From Oscillospiraceae bacterium (GTDB lineage: Bacteria > Bacillota > Clostridia > Oscillospirales > JAAYXM01), in the NCBI GenBank assembly GCA_015068085.1, contig SVLF01000006.1, forward strand, positions 1 to 64,000: a stretch of DNA of 64,000 nt. The letters are read 5' to 3'. Both the position numbers and the translations under genes were made by a program. A model generated the notes under the pieces. The model was not told the origin of the DNA, ran no database searches, and saw only the letters and a list, made by a program, of their open reading frames with translations. This document shows, one piece after another, positions 51,667 to 60,766 of the stretch (position 1 is its first letter; each line of letters begins with the position of its first letter).

Positions 51667-52917
51667 TTACAGCTTGCGAACCTTTTCTGCTGCGTTCTTT
51701 ATACCGAGGATGATGTTGTCAAGGTCGGTCTTTGTAAGACGCGGATGATGCGGAGTGTTAATCTCACGGCGATAGAAGAAGTCTTCTGCCTTCGGGCAGA
51801 TATCCTGGGCATATCCAAGCCCCTTAAGCGATGTAAAATGGTATGTAGGCTGATAATGCAAAATACCCTGAACACCTTCTTCGCGGTAAAGCACGCGCAT
51901 AAAGTCATCACGGCTTGCGCCAAGCTCTTTTTCCTCAACACAAACGGTGTAGAGGTGGTAAATGTGCTTGCAGTTCGGATCCTCATAAACAGGTGTGATA
52001 CCCTTGATACCCTGCAGACCTTCATTGAGGTATCTTCCGTGCTGAATACGAAGCTCATTGAGCATATCAAGCTTATCAAGCTGACAGTTACCGACAGCAC
52101 CCTGACACTCCGTCATACGGTAGTTGTTGCTCCACTTGCCGTTGATGAGATGGTTGTCAAAGTGGGACGGAATCCAGTAATCAGTCTGATTTTCCCAATC
52201 AACATTTCCCATGCAACGAAGCTTGTCAATACGGTATGCAAAATCGTCGTTGTTGCAAGTGATCATACCGCCTTCGCCAAGAGTTGTAATGTTTTTGAGG
52301 GAATGGAAGCTGAAGCAACCGAAATCACCGATAGAGCCGGCTTTTCTTCCCTTATACTCTGCACCAGGTGCGTGAGCACAGTCTTCAAGAACAAGAAGAT
52401 TATGCTTTCTTGCAATCTCCATAATGGGATCCATATCGACCATCTGGCCACCGTAGTGAACAACAGAGATAGCCTTTGTCTTATTGGTAATCTTCTTTTC
52501 AACCTCAGCCGGGTCGATATTGAACGTGCGCGGGTCAATATCCGCATAAACCGGCACGCCGCCTTCTTTAAGGATTGCAAGCGATGTTGCAACAAACGTG
52601 TTCGGGGTTGTGATAACCTCATCTCCCGGGCCGATGCCCATTGCGCACATTGCAACGTGCATTGCCGTTGTGCAGTTACTTACTGCAAATGCATACTTCG
52701 TTCCGCACATCTCCGCAAAGCGGCGCTGGAAGCGCTGAACCTCGGGACCCATTGTGAGAGAATCCTGATGCATAGTTTTGAGAAGAGCCTGCTCCTCTGC
52801 CTCATCGTAAATGCTTCCGAAGAAGGAATACGGAACCTTCAATACTACACCGTCATCAACCTTATAGCTACTGGTGATGCCGCCGTCGGAATCTTTTCCT
52901 ACAGAAACCTTTGCCAT
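51667..52917 (-). CDS. DegT/DnrJ/EryC1/StrS-family PLP-dependent aminotransferase 2
   Basis: A 416-residue paralogue of the neighbouring aminotransferase. It shows YAFAVSNCTTAMHVAMCAMGIGPGDEVITTPNTFVAT, LEDCAHAPGAEYKG (PLP Asp) and SFHSLKNITTLGEGG (Schiff-base Lys), so it is catalytically intact. The C-terminal half has the usual PTYHFTSLKGLGY/FFYRREINTPHHPRL region. GGAGG and a consensus promoter are present. The long plus-strand ORF 51598-52947 (449 aa) is an antisense shadow. Confidence 0.91.
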   Translation of the reverse strand: MAKVSVGKDSDGGITSSYKVDDGVVLKVPYSFFGSIYDEAEEQALLKTMHQDSLTMGPEVQRFQRRFAEMCGTKYAFAVSNCTTAMHVAMCAMGIGPGDEVITTPNTFVATSLAILKEGGVPVYADIDPRTFNIDPAEVEKKITNKTKAISVVHYGGQMVDMDPIMEIARKHNLLVLEDCAHAPGAEYKGRKAGSIGDFGCFSFHSLKNITTLGEGGMITCNNDDFAYRIDKLRCMGNVDWENQTDYWIPSHFDNHLINGKWSNNYRMTECQGAVGNCQLDKLDMLNELRIQHGRYLNEGLQGIKGITPVYEDPNCKHIYHLYTVCVEEKELGASRDDFMRVLYREEGVQGILHYQPTYHFTSLKGLGYAQDICPKAEDFFYRREINTPHHPRLTKTDLDNIILGIKNAAEKVRKL

Positions 52918-52946
52918 AATTTTTACCTCCGTTTACAAATGATTTA

Positions 52947-52969
52947 AAGAGTAAAATAATTATACTCTT
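52947..52969 (-). promoter_or_regulatory. Inverted repeat in the DegT 2 leader
   Basis: AAGAGTA-AAATAATTA-TACTCTT, a 7-bp perfect dyad 30-52 bases upstream of the ATG, after the promoter; a possible operator. Confidence 0.4.
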
Positions 52970-53000
52970 CCGCACCTTAAAAGGTACATTATTTAACTTG

Positions 53001-53029
53001 ATTATACACTGTCCCGGGTTGTTTGTCAA
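53001..53029 (-). promoter_or_regulatory. Promoter of DegT-type gene 2
   Basis: Perfect TTGACA and TATAAT with a 17-base spacer on the minus strand. Confidence 0.8.
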
Positions 53030-53073
53030 TAATTATTTTAAGCAATGAAATAATTATTTTGCAAATTCATCTA

Positions 53074-53102
53074 TTGACAAAATTTTACATATTTGATATT
53101 CT
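53074..53102 (+). promoter_or_regulatory. Promoter of the AbrB-type gene
   Basis: TTGACA and TATTCT with a 17-base spacer. A TATAAT also starts at 53102 but would be at non-standard spacing. Confidence 0.5.
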
Positions 53103-53144
53103 ATAATCCCCGGCAAAATTCGACTTAAAAGGACGGATGAAACT

Positions 53145-53384
53145 ATGAAAGAAACGGGAATCGTAAGAAAAATTGACGAACTCGGAAGAATTGTTCTTCC
53201 CATTGAGCTGCGCAAGCTTCTCGGGATTGACCAGCGTGATCCGATTGAGATCTTTGTTGACGGAGATGCAATTATTTTAAAAAAGCATCATTCCAAATGC
53301 ATTTTCTGCGGGTCGGATTCCGCCCTTTCCGAATATAAGGGAAAGCACGTTTGTGTCACTTGTGCCAAAAACCTTACAAAATAA
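53145..53384 (+). CDS. AbrB-family transition-state regulator with a C-terminal zinc-ribbon
   Basis: A 79-residue regulator. Residues 1-50 are the AbrB/SpoVT swapped-hairpin DNA-binding domain (GIVRKIDELGRIVLPIELRKLLGI, DPIEIFVDGDAIILKK). Residues 54-76 hold two Cys pairs (CIFCGSDS ... HVCVTCAK), a small zinc-ribbon-like tail. AbrB-type proteins repress post-exponential genes in sporeformers. It is monocistronic, divergent from the aminotransferase, and followed by a hairpin. Confidence 0.9.
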   Translation: MKETGIVRKIDELGRIVLPIELRKLLGIDQRDPIEIFVDGDAIILKKHHSKCIFCGSDSALSEYKGKHVCVTCAKNLTK

Positions 53385-53401
53385 TTTTTATATGTATGAA
53401 G

Positions 53402-53438
53402 TTGGGCTGCAAAAAGTCAATCTCTTTTTGCAGCCCAA
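53402..53438 (+). terminator. Hairpin after the AbrB-type gene
   Basis: A 15-bp stem TTGGGCTGCAAAAAG/CTTTTTGCAGCCCAA with A/T-rich flanks, 18 bases after the stop. Confidence 0.75.
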
Positions 53439-53497
53439 TTATTATAGGGGATAGGAAAAAGGTTTTGCGTTCCGGAACCTTTTTACATTCCCTGTTT

Positions 53498-54352
53498 TCA
53501 TTTGCCGCAGCAACCGTAAGATACGGGCTTGCAATCACACGGCGGATTATCGGGAATTGCCCTCGACGGCGGGAAAAACTCTCCGACAGGGAATTTGATT
53601 TTCCGGAAAAGGTCGCAGGGGCTGTCTTCGCTGGAGCCGACGCATTCCTTTTCGGGCATGCAGAAATCGTATGCCGGAATGAGAATCTGACTGTCGCGTT
53701 CAAGGCGGACGATAGAAAACTGACCGAGAGTTACAAGAAGGTTCTTGCAGCCTCCGCTGACGACGAGTTCATCATCAAAATACTCTTTTATGCATTGCGG
53801 TACGTCACAAAGCTCGTCGCAGTTGCATTCGCACTCCGGCGGAGTGCAGCTGCACACCGTTTTAGCCTCGCAGATATCCGCGTCAAGGAATATCGGATCA
53901 ACCGCTTCAACGAATGCCGTCGGCATATTTGATGCACACTTAGAGCAAGCCGGAAGCTCGGAGCTGAATATCTTCACATCACCCTCGCTGCCGAAGAGAA
54001 TTACGTTTTTGTCGTAAATCGCAAGCCCTTTTACCTTCTGTGTTCTTCCGTTGCACGCACAGACCTCTGCTGTGATATAGTAGAAAAATCTTATATCAAC
54101 CGAGTAAAAGCCGCGGTTGAACGCTACATCGCGCACATCTATGTTCGTCCAGAGAAGCTTCGCATCACGGCTCTTTACGCTTGTTGCGCAGTCGAGAATT
54201 TCCTGGGAACAACGAGTGGGATACACGCGCAGGTTCTCTATGCACTCTTTATCACGGCATGAGTCGTAGATTCTTTTTGTATGGATACACACAGCCTCTT
54301 TAACACACGGCGGATTTCCGTGGATCGGGCCGGGCAAAACCTTATCAGGCAT
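53498..54352 (-). CDS. Cysteine-rich protein of unknown function next to the ger operon
   Basis: A 284-residue, probably cytoplasmic or coat-associated protein without a signal peptide. It has about 30 Cys in clusters (TVCSCTPPECECNCDELCDVPQC; CDCKPVSYGCCGK at the end). A central beta-rich region carries LLWTNIDVRDVAFNRGFYSVDIRFFYY. I do not recognise a named family. Cys-rich composition plus the adjacent germination operon suggest a spore-coat or exosporium component, which is inference. I use the ATG at 54350-54352 (MPDKVLPG), 10 bases after GGGAGG; the track's GTG is two codons upstream. Confidence 0.7.
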   Translation of the reverse strand: MPDKVLPGPIHGNPPCVKEAVCIHTKRIYDSCRDKECIENLRVYPTRCSQEILDCATSVKSRDAKLLWTNIDVRDVAFNRGFYSVDIRFFYYITAEVCACNGRTQKVKGLAIYDKNVILFGSEGDVKIFSSELPACSKCASNMPTAFVEAVDPIFLDADICEAKTVCSCTPPECECNCDELCDVPQCIKEYFDDELVVSGGCKNLLVTLGQFSIVRLERDSQILIPAYDFCMPEKECVGSSEDSPCDLFRKIKFPVGEFFPPSRAIPDNPPCDCKPVSYGCCGK

Positions 54353-54438
54353 TTGCACATAACCTCCCGTAATAATGTTTTGAAGTCTCCTTCACTACAT
54401 ATTATGCGAGGTTTCCTTTTCGGTGAAAAAAATGGGCA

Positions 54439-55515
54439 TTACTTCCCTTTTCTTTTCTGAGCGAACACAAGAAGAAAGAGCGGCAAAAGCGCATACACCG
54501 CAACAACCCATCCCGCCCCGGGCGTCCATTCCACCATCCCGCGAAGGGCAGACAAATCACGGTAAATAAGCTGTGTCATAGCAGCGCTACTAAGCGCAAG
54601 CGGAAGGCTTAGTCCTTCTTTTTTTGTGATTCCGAACATCCCGCAAATCATATCCTCACTAAACAGCAGACATACCGACGTTTTAAAAAACAACGACAGC
54701 GTCATTGCAATGCAGGCGAGAATCTCGGTGTGCTGAATGAACCCGCCAACACCGCGAACTGACATTGCCGTGAACACAGGATAAAAATCCGTGCCTGCGA
54801 TATCCCCACCGAGCGTCGCAACCGTCACGGCAGCGATAAGCGCAAGAGAGAGAGCCGAGCCTGCAACCGACCACAAAAAGAACTTTTTTCGCGCAGGTCC
54901 CTTCTCCATTCGCGTATACACCGAAAAAAGAGCAAATACCGTTCCGAACCGGTTTAAAAACACCTCTCCCGCTCCGCTGAAAAATGCACCAATCTCTTTT
55001 CCTGAGGGAATAAGACGCGAAAACTCCATCCACCTGATTCCGAAAAGAACGAACACAGCAAGCACCGCCGCCGAAAACCAGAACAAAAGCCGCGCTGCAC
55101 CGGACACTGCACACAGCCCGCTACGGAGTGCAAGAGCGGAAATAATTGCAATAAGGAGCGGAAGAACAATCTGCGGGGTTCTGAAAAGCGCTGTTATCTG
55201 CACAAAGCGGGAAAAAACCGTAAGCGAAAGAATGCATGTAACAAGCGCAAAAAAAGCTGTTACGCCGCCGAAAAAGCGCGCGCCCCATTTCCCGAACACC
55301 GAAGAAAGCACCTCATAAAAGCTCTTTTCCGGAAATTTGTCGCATACGGATGCAATACACCATGCAAGAAGGGTTGCCGCCGCGCCTGCAATAATATGTG
55401 CCGCCCACGCGCCGCTACCTGCATCGCTTCCCGACATCACGGAATAAGTGTTTGCAAAAATCACAAGAGCGCACACCGCCGCGCCCGAGCCGTTTGTTAT
55501 TCTTCCGTCTCGCAT
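54439..55515 (-). CDS. gerAB: Spore germination receptor subunit B (GerAB-type transporter-like)
   Basis: A 358-residue integral membrane protein with about ten hydrophobic segments, of the spore-germination subset of the APC transporter superfamily. It sits in the inner spore membrane and is thought to bind the germinant. Features are the N-terminal membrane segment, FYEVLSSVFGKWGARFFGG (about 65-85), and the C-terminal basic tail. It is the last gene of the ger operon, 4 bases after the small ORF. Confidence 0.87.
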   Translation of the reverse strand: MRDGRITNGSGAAVCALVIFANTYSVMSGSDAGSGAWAAHIIAGAAATLLAWCIASVCDKFPEKSFYEVLSSVFGKWGARFFGGVTAFFALVTCILSLTVFSRFVQITALFRTPQIVLPLLIAIISALALRSGLCAVSGAARLLFWFSAAVLAVFVLFGIRWMEFSRLIPSGKEIGAFFSGAGEVFLNRFGTVFALFSVYTRMEKGPARKKFFLWSVAGSALSLALIAAVTVATLGGDIAGTDFYPVFTAMSVRGVGGFIQHTEILACIAMTLSLFFKTSVCLLFSEDMICGMFGITKKEGLSLPLALSSAAMTQLIYRDLSALRGMVEWTPGAGWVVAVYALLPLFLLVFAQKRKGK

Positions 55516-55519
55516 ACAT

Positions 55520-55714
55520 TTACCTCATAAATATAGAAATCATTCCGGAAAGAGACGCACCGACGTGGTCGCTTTCCGCGGCGATACCCGAAAATACCGC
55601 CAGAAGAAGAGATATGACGCCAAGTACTATATATGCGCGCTTTTCTTTGCCCTCACGCGCCCGAAAATCAAAAAACAATGCCGCTAAAAAAACAGCAGGA
55701 AGAACATAACTCAT
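55520..55714 (-). CDS. Small two-helix membrane protein in the ger operon
   Basis: A 64-residue protein with two hydrophobic segments (about 3-13 and 27-45) separated by a charged loop (DFRAREGKEKR). Its ATG overlaps the gerAC stop (ATGA), and its stop is 4 bases before gerAB, so it is translated within the operon. Small membrane proteins accompany some ger operons; whether this one belongs to a known type (GerD- or GerX-like) cannot be judged here. Confidence 0.75.
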   Translation of the reverse strand: MSYVLPAVFLAALFFDFRAREGKEKRAYIVLGVISLLLAVFSGIAAESDHVGASLSGMISIFMR

Positions 55715-56703
55715 TTCTTTCCTCCGAGAATATTACTTACAATTACCTCACACGTCACCTCCGGCACTTTTCCGTCCGTTGCGAAAATCTCTCCGATGTC
55801 GTTTTTCTGTGCATAGGAAATCAGACCCGAGAATGCGTTTTCAAGATATTCCTTTGCGCTGTCTTTCATCATTTCCGAATTGACCTTCCCCTGCGCTCCC
55901 GCAGGAGAGAGCACGCACTTAACATTGAGCTTCACGGCATCTCCCTGCACCTTTTTCTCTATATCATTTGCAAGTATTTCAAAAGAGGCACGCCCTCCCC
56001 GCGGCAGAGCAAGCGTCGGGAGATATCCTCCCGAACCTTTTTTTCTCATTAACGACAGAGCAAGTATCTGCTCTCCGTCAAGAAAGGCGGCAATCTTTCC
56101 GTTTTTCATAACCGCACCGCCTGAAAGAAGCATCTTTTCGTCCTCTACGCTTGCCGTCGGCAGGATATATTCGCCATCCACCTCACGTTCCCTGAAAATC
56201 TCCCACACGCGCTTTGCGAAAAACCGTCTTGAATTTTCTTCATTGGCGAACATATCCGAAATACTTTCAAAGATATCGCTCCCGCCGGGCGGCGCGGTTT
56301 CAATAAGTTCTTCCGCACGGCTATCACGCACAATCACCGGTGCAATGTCAAGATAAACATCCTGTACGCGCAGAACAGTATCGAGAATTTCGTCGGTAAA
56401 TTGTGCAGCTTCCTCTCCGATGAGAATACAGCTTGTGTGCCCCCAGTAAAGCTTTTTATCCGCGCGGCAGCTGAGCTCTCTTACCGCCTCAAAAAAGCTT
56501 CCGCCCTCTGCTGTGTATTTTGCCCCCTCTTTATCGTCAATTCCCCCGGTGGGCGCGCACACCACGGTTACGCGAACACCATTTTCTGCGGCATCTATCC
56601 CGACACCGTTTACAATCTCCTGCATATTAAGCTCGTTATAGTCAAAGCATCCACCAAGCATAAGCAAAAGGCACGCCGAGAAGAAAAGTCTTATAAACCG
56701 CAT
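55711..56703 (-). CDS. gerAC: Spore germination receptor subunit C (GerAC-type lipoprotein)
   Basis: A 330-residue lipoprotein on the outer face of the spore inner membrane. Lipobox LGGC (Cys about 19) is followed by the family start FDYNELNMQEIVNGVGID, then KLYWGHTSCILIGEEAA (about 90), and the central and C-terminal GerAC domains. It begins at a TAATG junction with gerAA (1-base overlap). Confidence 0.92.
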   Translation of the reverse strand: MRFIRLFFSACLLLMLGGCFDYNELNMQEIVNGVGIDAAENGVRVTVVCAPTGGIDDKEGAKYTAEGGSFFEAVRELSCRADKKLYWGHTSCILIGEEAAQFTDEILDTVLRVQDVYLDIAPVIVRDSRAEELIETAPPGGSDIFESISDMFANEENSRRFFAKRVWEIFREREVDGEYILPTASVEDEKMLLSGGAVMKNGKIAAFLDGEQILALSLMRKKGSGGYLPTLALPRGGRASFEILANDIEKKVQGDAVKLNVKCVLSPAGAQGKVNSEMMKDSAKEYLENAFSGLISYAQKNDIGEIFATDGKVPEVTCEVIVSNILGGKK

Positions 56704-58208
56704 TAAAGCTTCCTCCGGAAACGTATTTTATTAAGACGTGATATCGCATACGGACGATGAATCATCCGTTCTCTCAACACTCGTATATACCCGTCCTTTG
56801 CCCCGTCGCGCGTGTGAGGAATTATATATGAAGTAAAGTCCACACCGAAGGACCGGAGCGATGATATATACGCGGCAAAGCCTATCACGCACACTGCATA
56901 TCCGTATATTCCGAGAAGTGAGGAAAAAAGCAGAAAAACAAGCCGGAGAATTGCAATTGCGCCGTCAAGCTTCGGTGTAAGAAACGACGCTATTCCGCAC
57001 ATTGCTACAATTATAATCATCTCGGCAGATACAATGTTGGCGGTAACTATGCTCTGACCGAGTACAATGGCGCCAACGGTACTTACCGTAACACCTATCG
57101 CCTTCGGCAGGCGCACCCCCGCCTCACGCAAAAGGTCAAACAAAATAAGAAGCAAAAGCATTTCCACCGCCGCCGGAAACGGAACCTGCGCCCGGCTTTT
57201 TGCAATACTTATAAGAAGATTTCGCGGTATCATCTCTTTATGATATGATATTAGCGCAATATAGAGCGCCGGCAGGCTCACTGCGGCAAAGAACGAAACA
57301 AAGCGCAGAAGCCGCGTAAAGCTTGCGAAGATGTGGTTTTCATAATAATCCTCGTTCGCCTGAAAATTTTCAAGAAACAAATACGGAAACGTAATTGCAT
57401 ACGGCGTTCCGTCAACGAGCAGTGCTGCCCTTCCCTCAAACAGCTTTGCCGCAACAACGTCCGGCCGCTCAGTTTTTCCCGTTGTATCAACAAGCGAAGT
57501 GGGGCTGTCCGTAACAAGCTCTGAGATGTAATTTACATCAAGCACAGAGTCAATTTCAAACGACGAAAGACGGCGCTCCATTTCTTTTATAAGCTTTTCT
57601 TCACACAAGCCCTCAATATAAACAAGGCAGGTTCTCGTCCTGCTGACCTTTCCCACCTCTATAAACCTGAATTTAAGGTTGGGATTCTTGACCTTACGCC
57701 GTATAAGCCCGATATTTGTGACGATAAGCTCCGAAAATCCTTCCTTTGGTCCGTTCACGGCGTTTTCCGTTTCGGGAATGCTTATTCCGCGGATTGCGTA
57801 TTTTTTTGAGTTTGCCGCAATCGCGCGCGGGCAGGTATCCACAAGCACAACCGTATCACCGATAAGCACGGAGGTTACAGCATCAAAGGGCGTGTCCTTC
57901 ACGCTGACATCATCTGTGCTTATTACAGTCGCGGCAAGAGTTTCCGAAAGAGTATCTCCGAAAACAATCCCTTCCGGATTGAATTTAAGAAGTGGACGGA
58001 CAACATTCTGGTCGATAACAATGTTATTTACAAGCACCTCGGTGAAAATCACACAGCCGCATACTTTCTCATCATATCTGTTCCTGAATGGACGGAAGAT
58101 AACCGTTTCATCGTCGCCGAGAATTTCACGCATAAGCGCAACATCCCGCTCGAGATTTCCGGTAAACTGCATATTTTTAAGCTCTTCGGCAGAAAAACCT
58201 TTTCGCAT
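56703..58208 (-). CDS. gerAA: Spore germination receptor subunit A (GerAA-type)
   Basis: A 501-residue membrane protein, the largest subunit of a GerA-type nutrient germinant receptor. A long soluble N-terminal region includes VYIEGLCEEKLIKEMERRLSSFEIDSVLD and the family segment SPTSLVDTTGKTERPDVVAAKLFEGRAALLVDGTPYAITFPYLF. About five membrane segments follow (about 310-470) with FPAAVEMLLLLILFDLLREAGVRLPKAIG. I use the ATG at 58206-58208 after GGAGG; the track's start at 58313 precedes it and looks non-coding. It is first in the order AA-AC-small ORF-AB. Confidence 0.93.
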   Translation of the reverse strand: MRKGFSAEELKNMQFTGNLERDVALMREILGDDETVIFRPFRNRYDEKVCGCVIFTEVLVNNIVIDQNVVRPLLKFNPEGIVFGDTLSETLAATVISTDDVSVKDTPFDAVTSVLIGDTVVLVDTCPRAIAANSKKYAIRGISIPETENAVNGPKEGFSELIVTNIGLIRRKVKNPNLKFRFIEVGKVSRTRTCLVYIEGLCEEKLIKEMERRLSSFEIDSVLDVNYISELVTDSPTSLVDTTGKTERPDVVAAKLFEGRAALLVDGTPYAITFPYLFLENFQANEDYYENHIFASFTRLLRFVSFFAAVSLPALYIALISYHKEMIPRNLLISIAKSRAQVPFPAAVEMLLLLILFDLLREAGVRLPKAIGVTVSTVGAIVLGQSIVTANIVSAEMIIIVAMCGIASFLTPKLDGAIAILRLVFLLFSSLLGIYGYAVCVIGFAAYISSLRSFGVDFTSYIIPHTRDGAKDGYIRVLRERMIHRPYAISRLNKIRFRRKL

Positions 58209-58286
58209 CGTATCTTCCTCCGTTGCATTTATGTGGCTTATTTTGCCACGAAATTGGAGTTTTATACGATAGCGACGGAAAGAAAC

Positions 58287-58324
58287 ACGGGCTTGCAGCA
58301 AAATACATTTCACTGCAAACCCGT
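58287..58324 (-). terminator. Hairpin after ceramidase-family paralogue 2
   Basis: A stem ACGGG-TTGCAG/CTGCAA-CCCGT with one mismatch, 35 bases downstream of the stop at 58359 and upstream of gerAA. Confidence 0.6.
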
Positions 58325-58358
58325 TGCTGTTTATTCACTTGTGAAAATCTCAATTGCT

Positions 58359-59705
58359 TTAAAATCCTGATTGTTCAAGAAGCGATATAGTTACATTAAC
58401 CATATCAGTACCTAATTTTGGTTCAGGAGTATTTGCACCGGTGATAGTCGGTTCGTATCCACCTTGCTCAATCGCTTCCTCTGTGGGAAGATAGCAATCA
58501 ACAGTTCCATTTGAAAGTTCACCGATTATGATGTTTTTATCTGCAAATCTTTCTCTTAAAGCTTTACCGTATTCAACAAAAACTTCTGCTGGCCAAGTTA
58601 CTATAGCAGAATCACCGAGAGAAAGAACCATAACCTCAACATCTATCATTTTGATAGGATTATTGAATGCAGCAAGTGTTGCAAGAGCAATAAGGTGGCG
58701 ACCATTAAAGCTCAGATGTTCCATACCATATCCTTCAAACTTCACATTATCTCCATGAAGAAAACGATTTGCAGTTTCCACATACTCTTTGGTAGGAACA
58801 CGAAGTTTTGCCGAGATAAACTCACGCGACACCTTCGGAATGATCGAATCAGACAGTTCGATTTTGCTTTCCAGTTCACAAATTGCATCAAAAAGCGCAT
58901 GAGCTGTTTTTTGATAGATCGGAAGCTCCGGATTGGTTTCTTCAATTTTTGACTTTACGGGAACTTTTAATAGATTGAAATGGTTTGTGTTGCCACAAGG
59001 GCCTGTAAAGAAAACGCTCTCAACATCATCGCCGAATCTTTCGTTCACAAGTTTTGCGAGATATCCGGGGTAATCTGCAGAAACTTTGTTGCCCCCAATC
59101 ATGTCAAGGTGTACTCCATAGTTTGATATGAATGCCAATTTTTTTCCTTGTTCGTCCGTAACCTTACCTATCACAAAGGATATATCCGGTGTTCCCGCAG
59201 TTCCGACAATATTGGAATTCATTCCACCTTGATTTGTCACAACTTTCCCATTCTCCGTAAGATACCTACGGATAAATGCATATCCCGGGACTTCAGTTTT
59301 CAAAAAACCGATTTTTGCCGGGACAAGCTTGTTAAAAGCATTAACTGCCGCAGAAATTGCACCTTCAACAAGCGTATTGATATATATAGGATTATGTTCA
59401 CCCACATCAAACCAGTCAAATGTCGGACCGCCGGTATGCGTATGAGATGCAGAAACGGAAATATTTTTTTCAGGTATTCCGCATGCCTCGCAAATTCCAC
59501 GGCGAATGCGAAGTACATCATCCCGGCGAAGGTTTATTGTATCGCAAACAACTGCGACTGAAATCGCACCATCATTTTCAAACACCATCGCTTTTGCATA
59601 CAACGGATCAAGCACACCTTCAACAAAACGCTTTGAATAATAACCGGGGATAACCATACCCTCTTGCGGAGTTATATCACATTTTGCAACACCAAATTTA
59701 AACAT
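58359..59705 (-). CDS. Neutral/alkaline ceramidase-family hydrolase, paralogue 2
   Basis: A 448-residue paralogue of the 14939-16276 product, with the same layout: FGVAKCDITPQEGMVIPGYYSKRFVEGVLDP, SASHTHTGGPTFDW (metal His pair, about residue 87), SNYGVHLDMIGGNKVSADYPGYL and the C-terminal CYLPTEEAIEQGGYEPTIT. It has no signal peptide. It ends a run of five same-strand genes: SLH protein, SBP3, creatininase family, YitT, this one. The substrate is unknown; an amidase-like hydrolysis is inferred from the family. Confidence 0.85.
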   Translation of the reverse strand: MFKFGVAKCDITPQEGMVIPGYYSKRFVEGVLDPLYAKAMVFENDGAISVAVVCDTINLRRDDVLRIRRGICEACGIPEKNISVSASHTHTGGPTFDWFDVGEHNPIYINTLVEGAISAAVNAFNKLVPAKIGFLKTEVPGYAFIRRYLTENGKVVTNQGGMNSNIVGTAGTPDISFVIGKVTDEQGKKLAFISNYGVHLDMIGGNKVSADYPGYLAKLVNERFGDDVESVFFTGPCGNTNHFNLLKVPVKSKIEETNPELPIYQKTAHALFDAICELESKIELSDSIIPKVSREFISAKLRVPTKEYVETANRFLHGDNVKFEGYGMEHLSFNGRHLIALATLAAFNNPIKMIDVEVMVLSLGDSAIVTWPAEVFVEYGKALRERFADKNIIIGELSNGTVDCYLPTEEAIEQGGYEPTITGANTPEPKLGTDMVNVTISLLEQSGF

Positions 59706-59746
59706 ATATCTTTTTCTCCTTGTATTTTTTCAAACAGGACAGAGTC

Positions 59747-60661
59747 TTAATATGCATCAACTCTGCCACCTATATTGCGACCAAAATGGAAATCCCCTTG
59801 CACCTTGACACCATCAGAAAAATAAATGAATGTATCGGGATGCGCTTTCATCAAGCTCATAAACTCATTCATATTCTTATTATGAAGAACCGTTACAACC
59901 ATAGCATATTCCTCATCGGAATACATTCCGCGAGCTTTCAGTATTGTTGCACTATGCTGATAATTATGTATTATTTCATCACGAATGATTTCGGGATTTT
60001 TTGTGATTATTTTAACTTCAAGGGCATATCTTTCTTTTCTCAAAATAGCTGCCGCAGTCCATTCAAATACAAAAATCTGAATAACTGATAAAAGAATACT
60101 TGTCAGATCCCAATAAACAAAATAGGAACACAAGATAACCGCATAGCATATAATACTTATTATTCTTTCTATGTTAAAATTCGGTTTTTTCAGATTAACC
60201 AGGCAGCCTACTATATCAATACCTCCCGTTGAACAGCCTATTTTCAACATCATACCTGTACATATTCCCAGCGCCACACCGGAAAATATAGATGCAATAA
60301 CACGATAACCAATTTCTTCCCCTGCTGTTAATCCTAAAGGGATAAAGGTGTAAAAATTAATCTTTTCCAAAAGTATTACACCGAAAGAATCTATGAGGAT
60401 AAACGCTATTACATAAAAGACATATCTTTTCTTTAAGAATATCCACGCGAGTATCATCAAAGGGATATTTATAGCCAGCTTAAACCAACCTATGTTTATC
60501 CCCGTAATTTCATAAAGTATAGTACTTATTCCATCGACTCCACTGGGAGAAAAATTAGATGGAATTACGAATACATACAAAGAAACAAAAGATATTGTAA
60601 CTGCCAAGAGCATTATAATAATACTTTTAATTTCCATTTTGATTTTATCTTTTTTAATCAT
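59747..60661 (-). CDS. YitT-family membrane protein
   Basis: A 304-residue protein with five or six N-terminal membrane helices (to about 195), with SNFSPSGVDGISTILYEITGI and KIGCSTGGIDIVG typical of YitT. A C-terminal DUF2179 cytoplasmic domain (about 205-285) shows EVKIITKNPEIIRDEI, ARGMYSDEEYAMVVTVL and IYFSDGVKVQGDFH. The transport role is not established. AGAGGTG precedes the ATG. The local sequence is clearly more AT-rich than the housekeeping genes. Confidence 0.9.
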   Translation of the reverse strand: MIKKDKIKMEIKSIIIMLLAVTISFVSLYVFVIPSNFSPSGVDGISTILYEITGINIGWFKLAINIPLMILAWIFLKKRYVFYVIAFILIDSFGVILLEKINFYTFIPLGLTAGEEIGYRVIASIFSGVALGICTGMMLKIGCSTGGIDIVGCLVNLKKPNFNIERIISIICYAVILCSYFVYWDLTSILLSVIQIFVFEWTAAAILRKERYALEVKIITKNPEIIRDEIIHNYQHSATILKARGMYSDEEYAMVVTVLHNKNMNEFMSLMKAHPDTFIYFSDGVKVQGDFHFGRNIGGRVDAY

Positions 60662-60692
60662 ATAACACCTCTAAAATTCTAAACTCTATGTG

Positions 60693-60716
60693 AAGGGCGC
60701 ACGTTTGTGCGCCCTT
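60693..60716 (-). terminator. Hairpin between the creatininase-family and yitT genes
   Basis: A 10-bp stem AAGGGCGCAC/GTGCGCCCTT with a 4-base loop and no U-tract. It may be a processing site or weak terminator. Confidence 0.5.
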
Positions 60717-60766
60717 GCAAATAACATAAATTACTTTTCCATTTTCGCATTTCTTATCAACTGTGC

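Noticed and set aside
51598-52947. 449-aa plus-strand ORF opposite DegT-type gene 2
   Set aside because: Long only because of the codon bias of the real gene; no ribosome site, and it begins inside the terminator.
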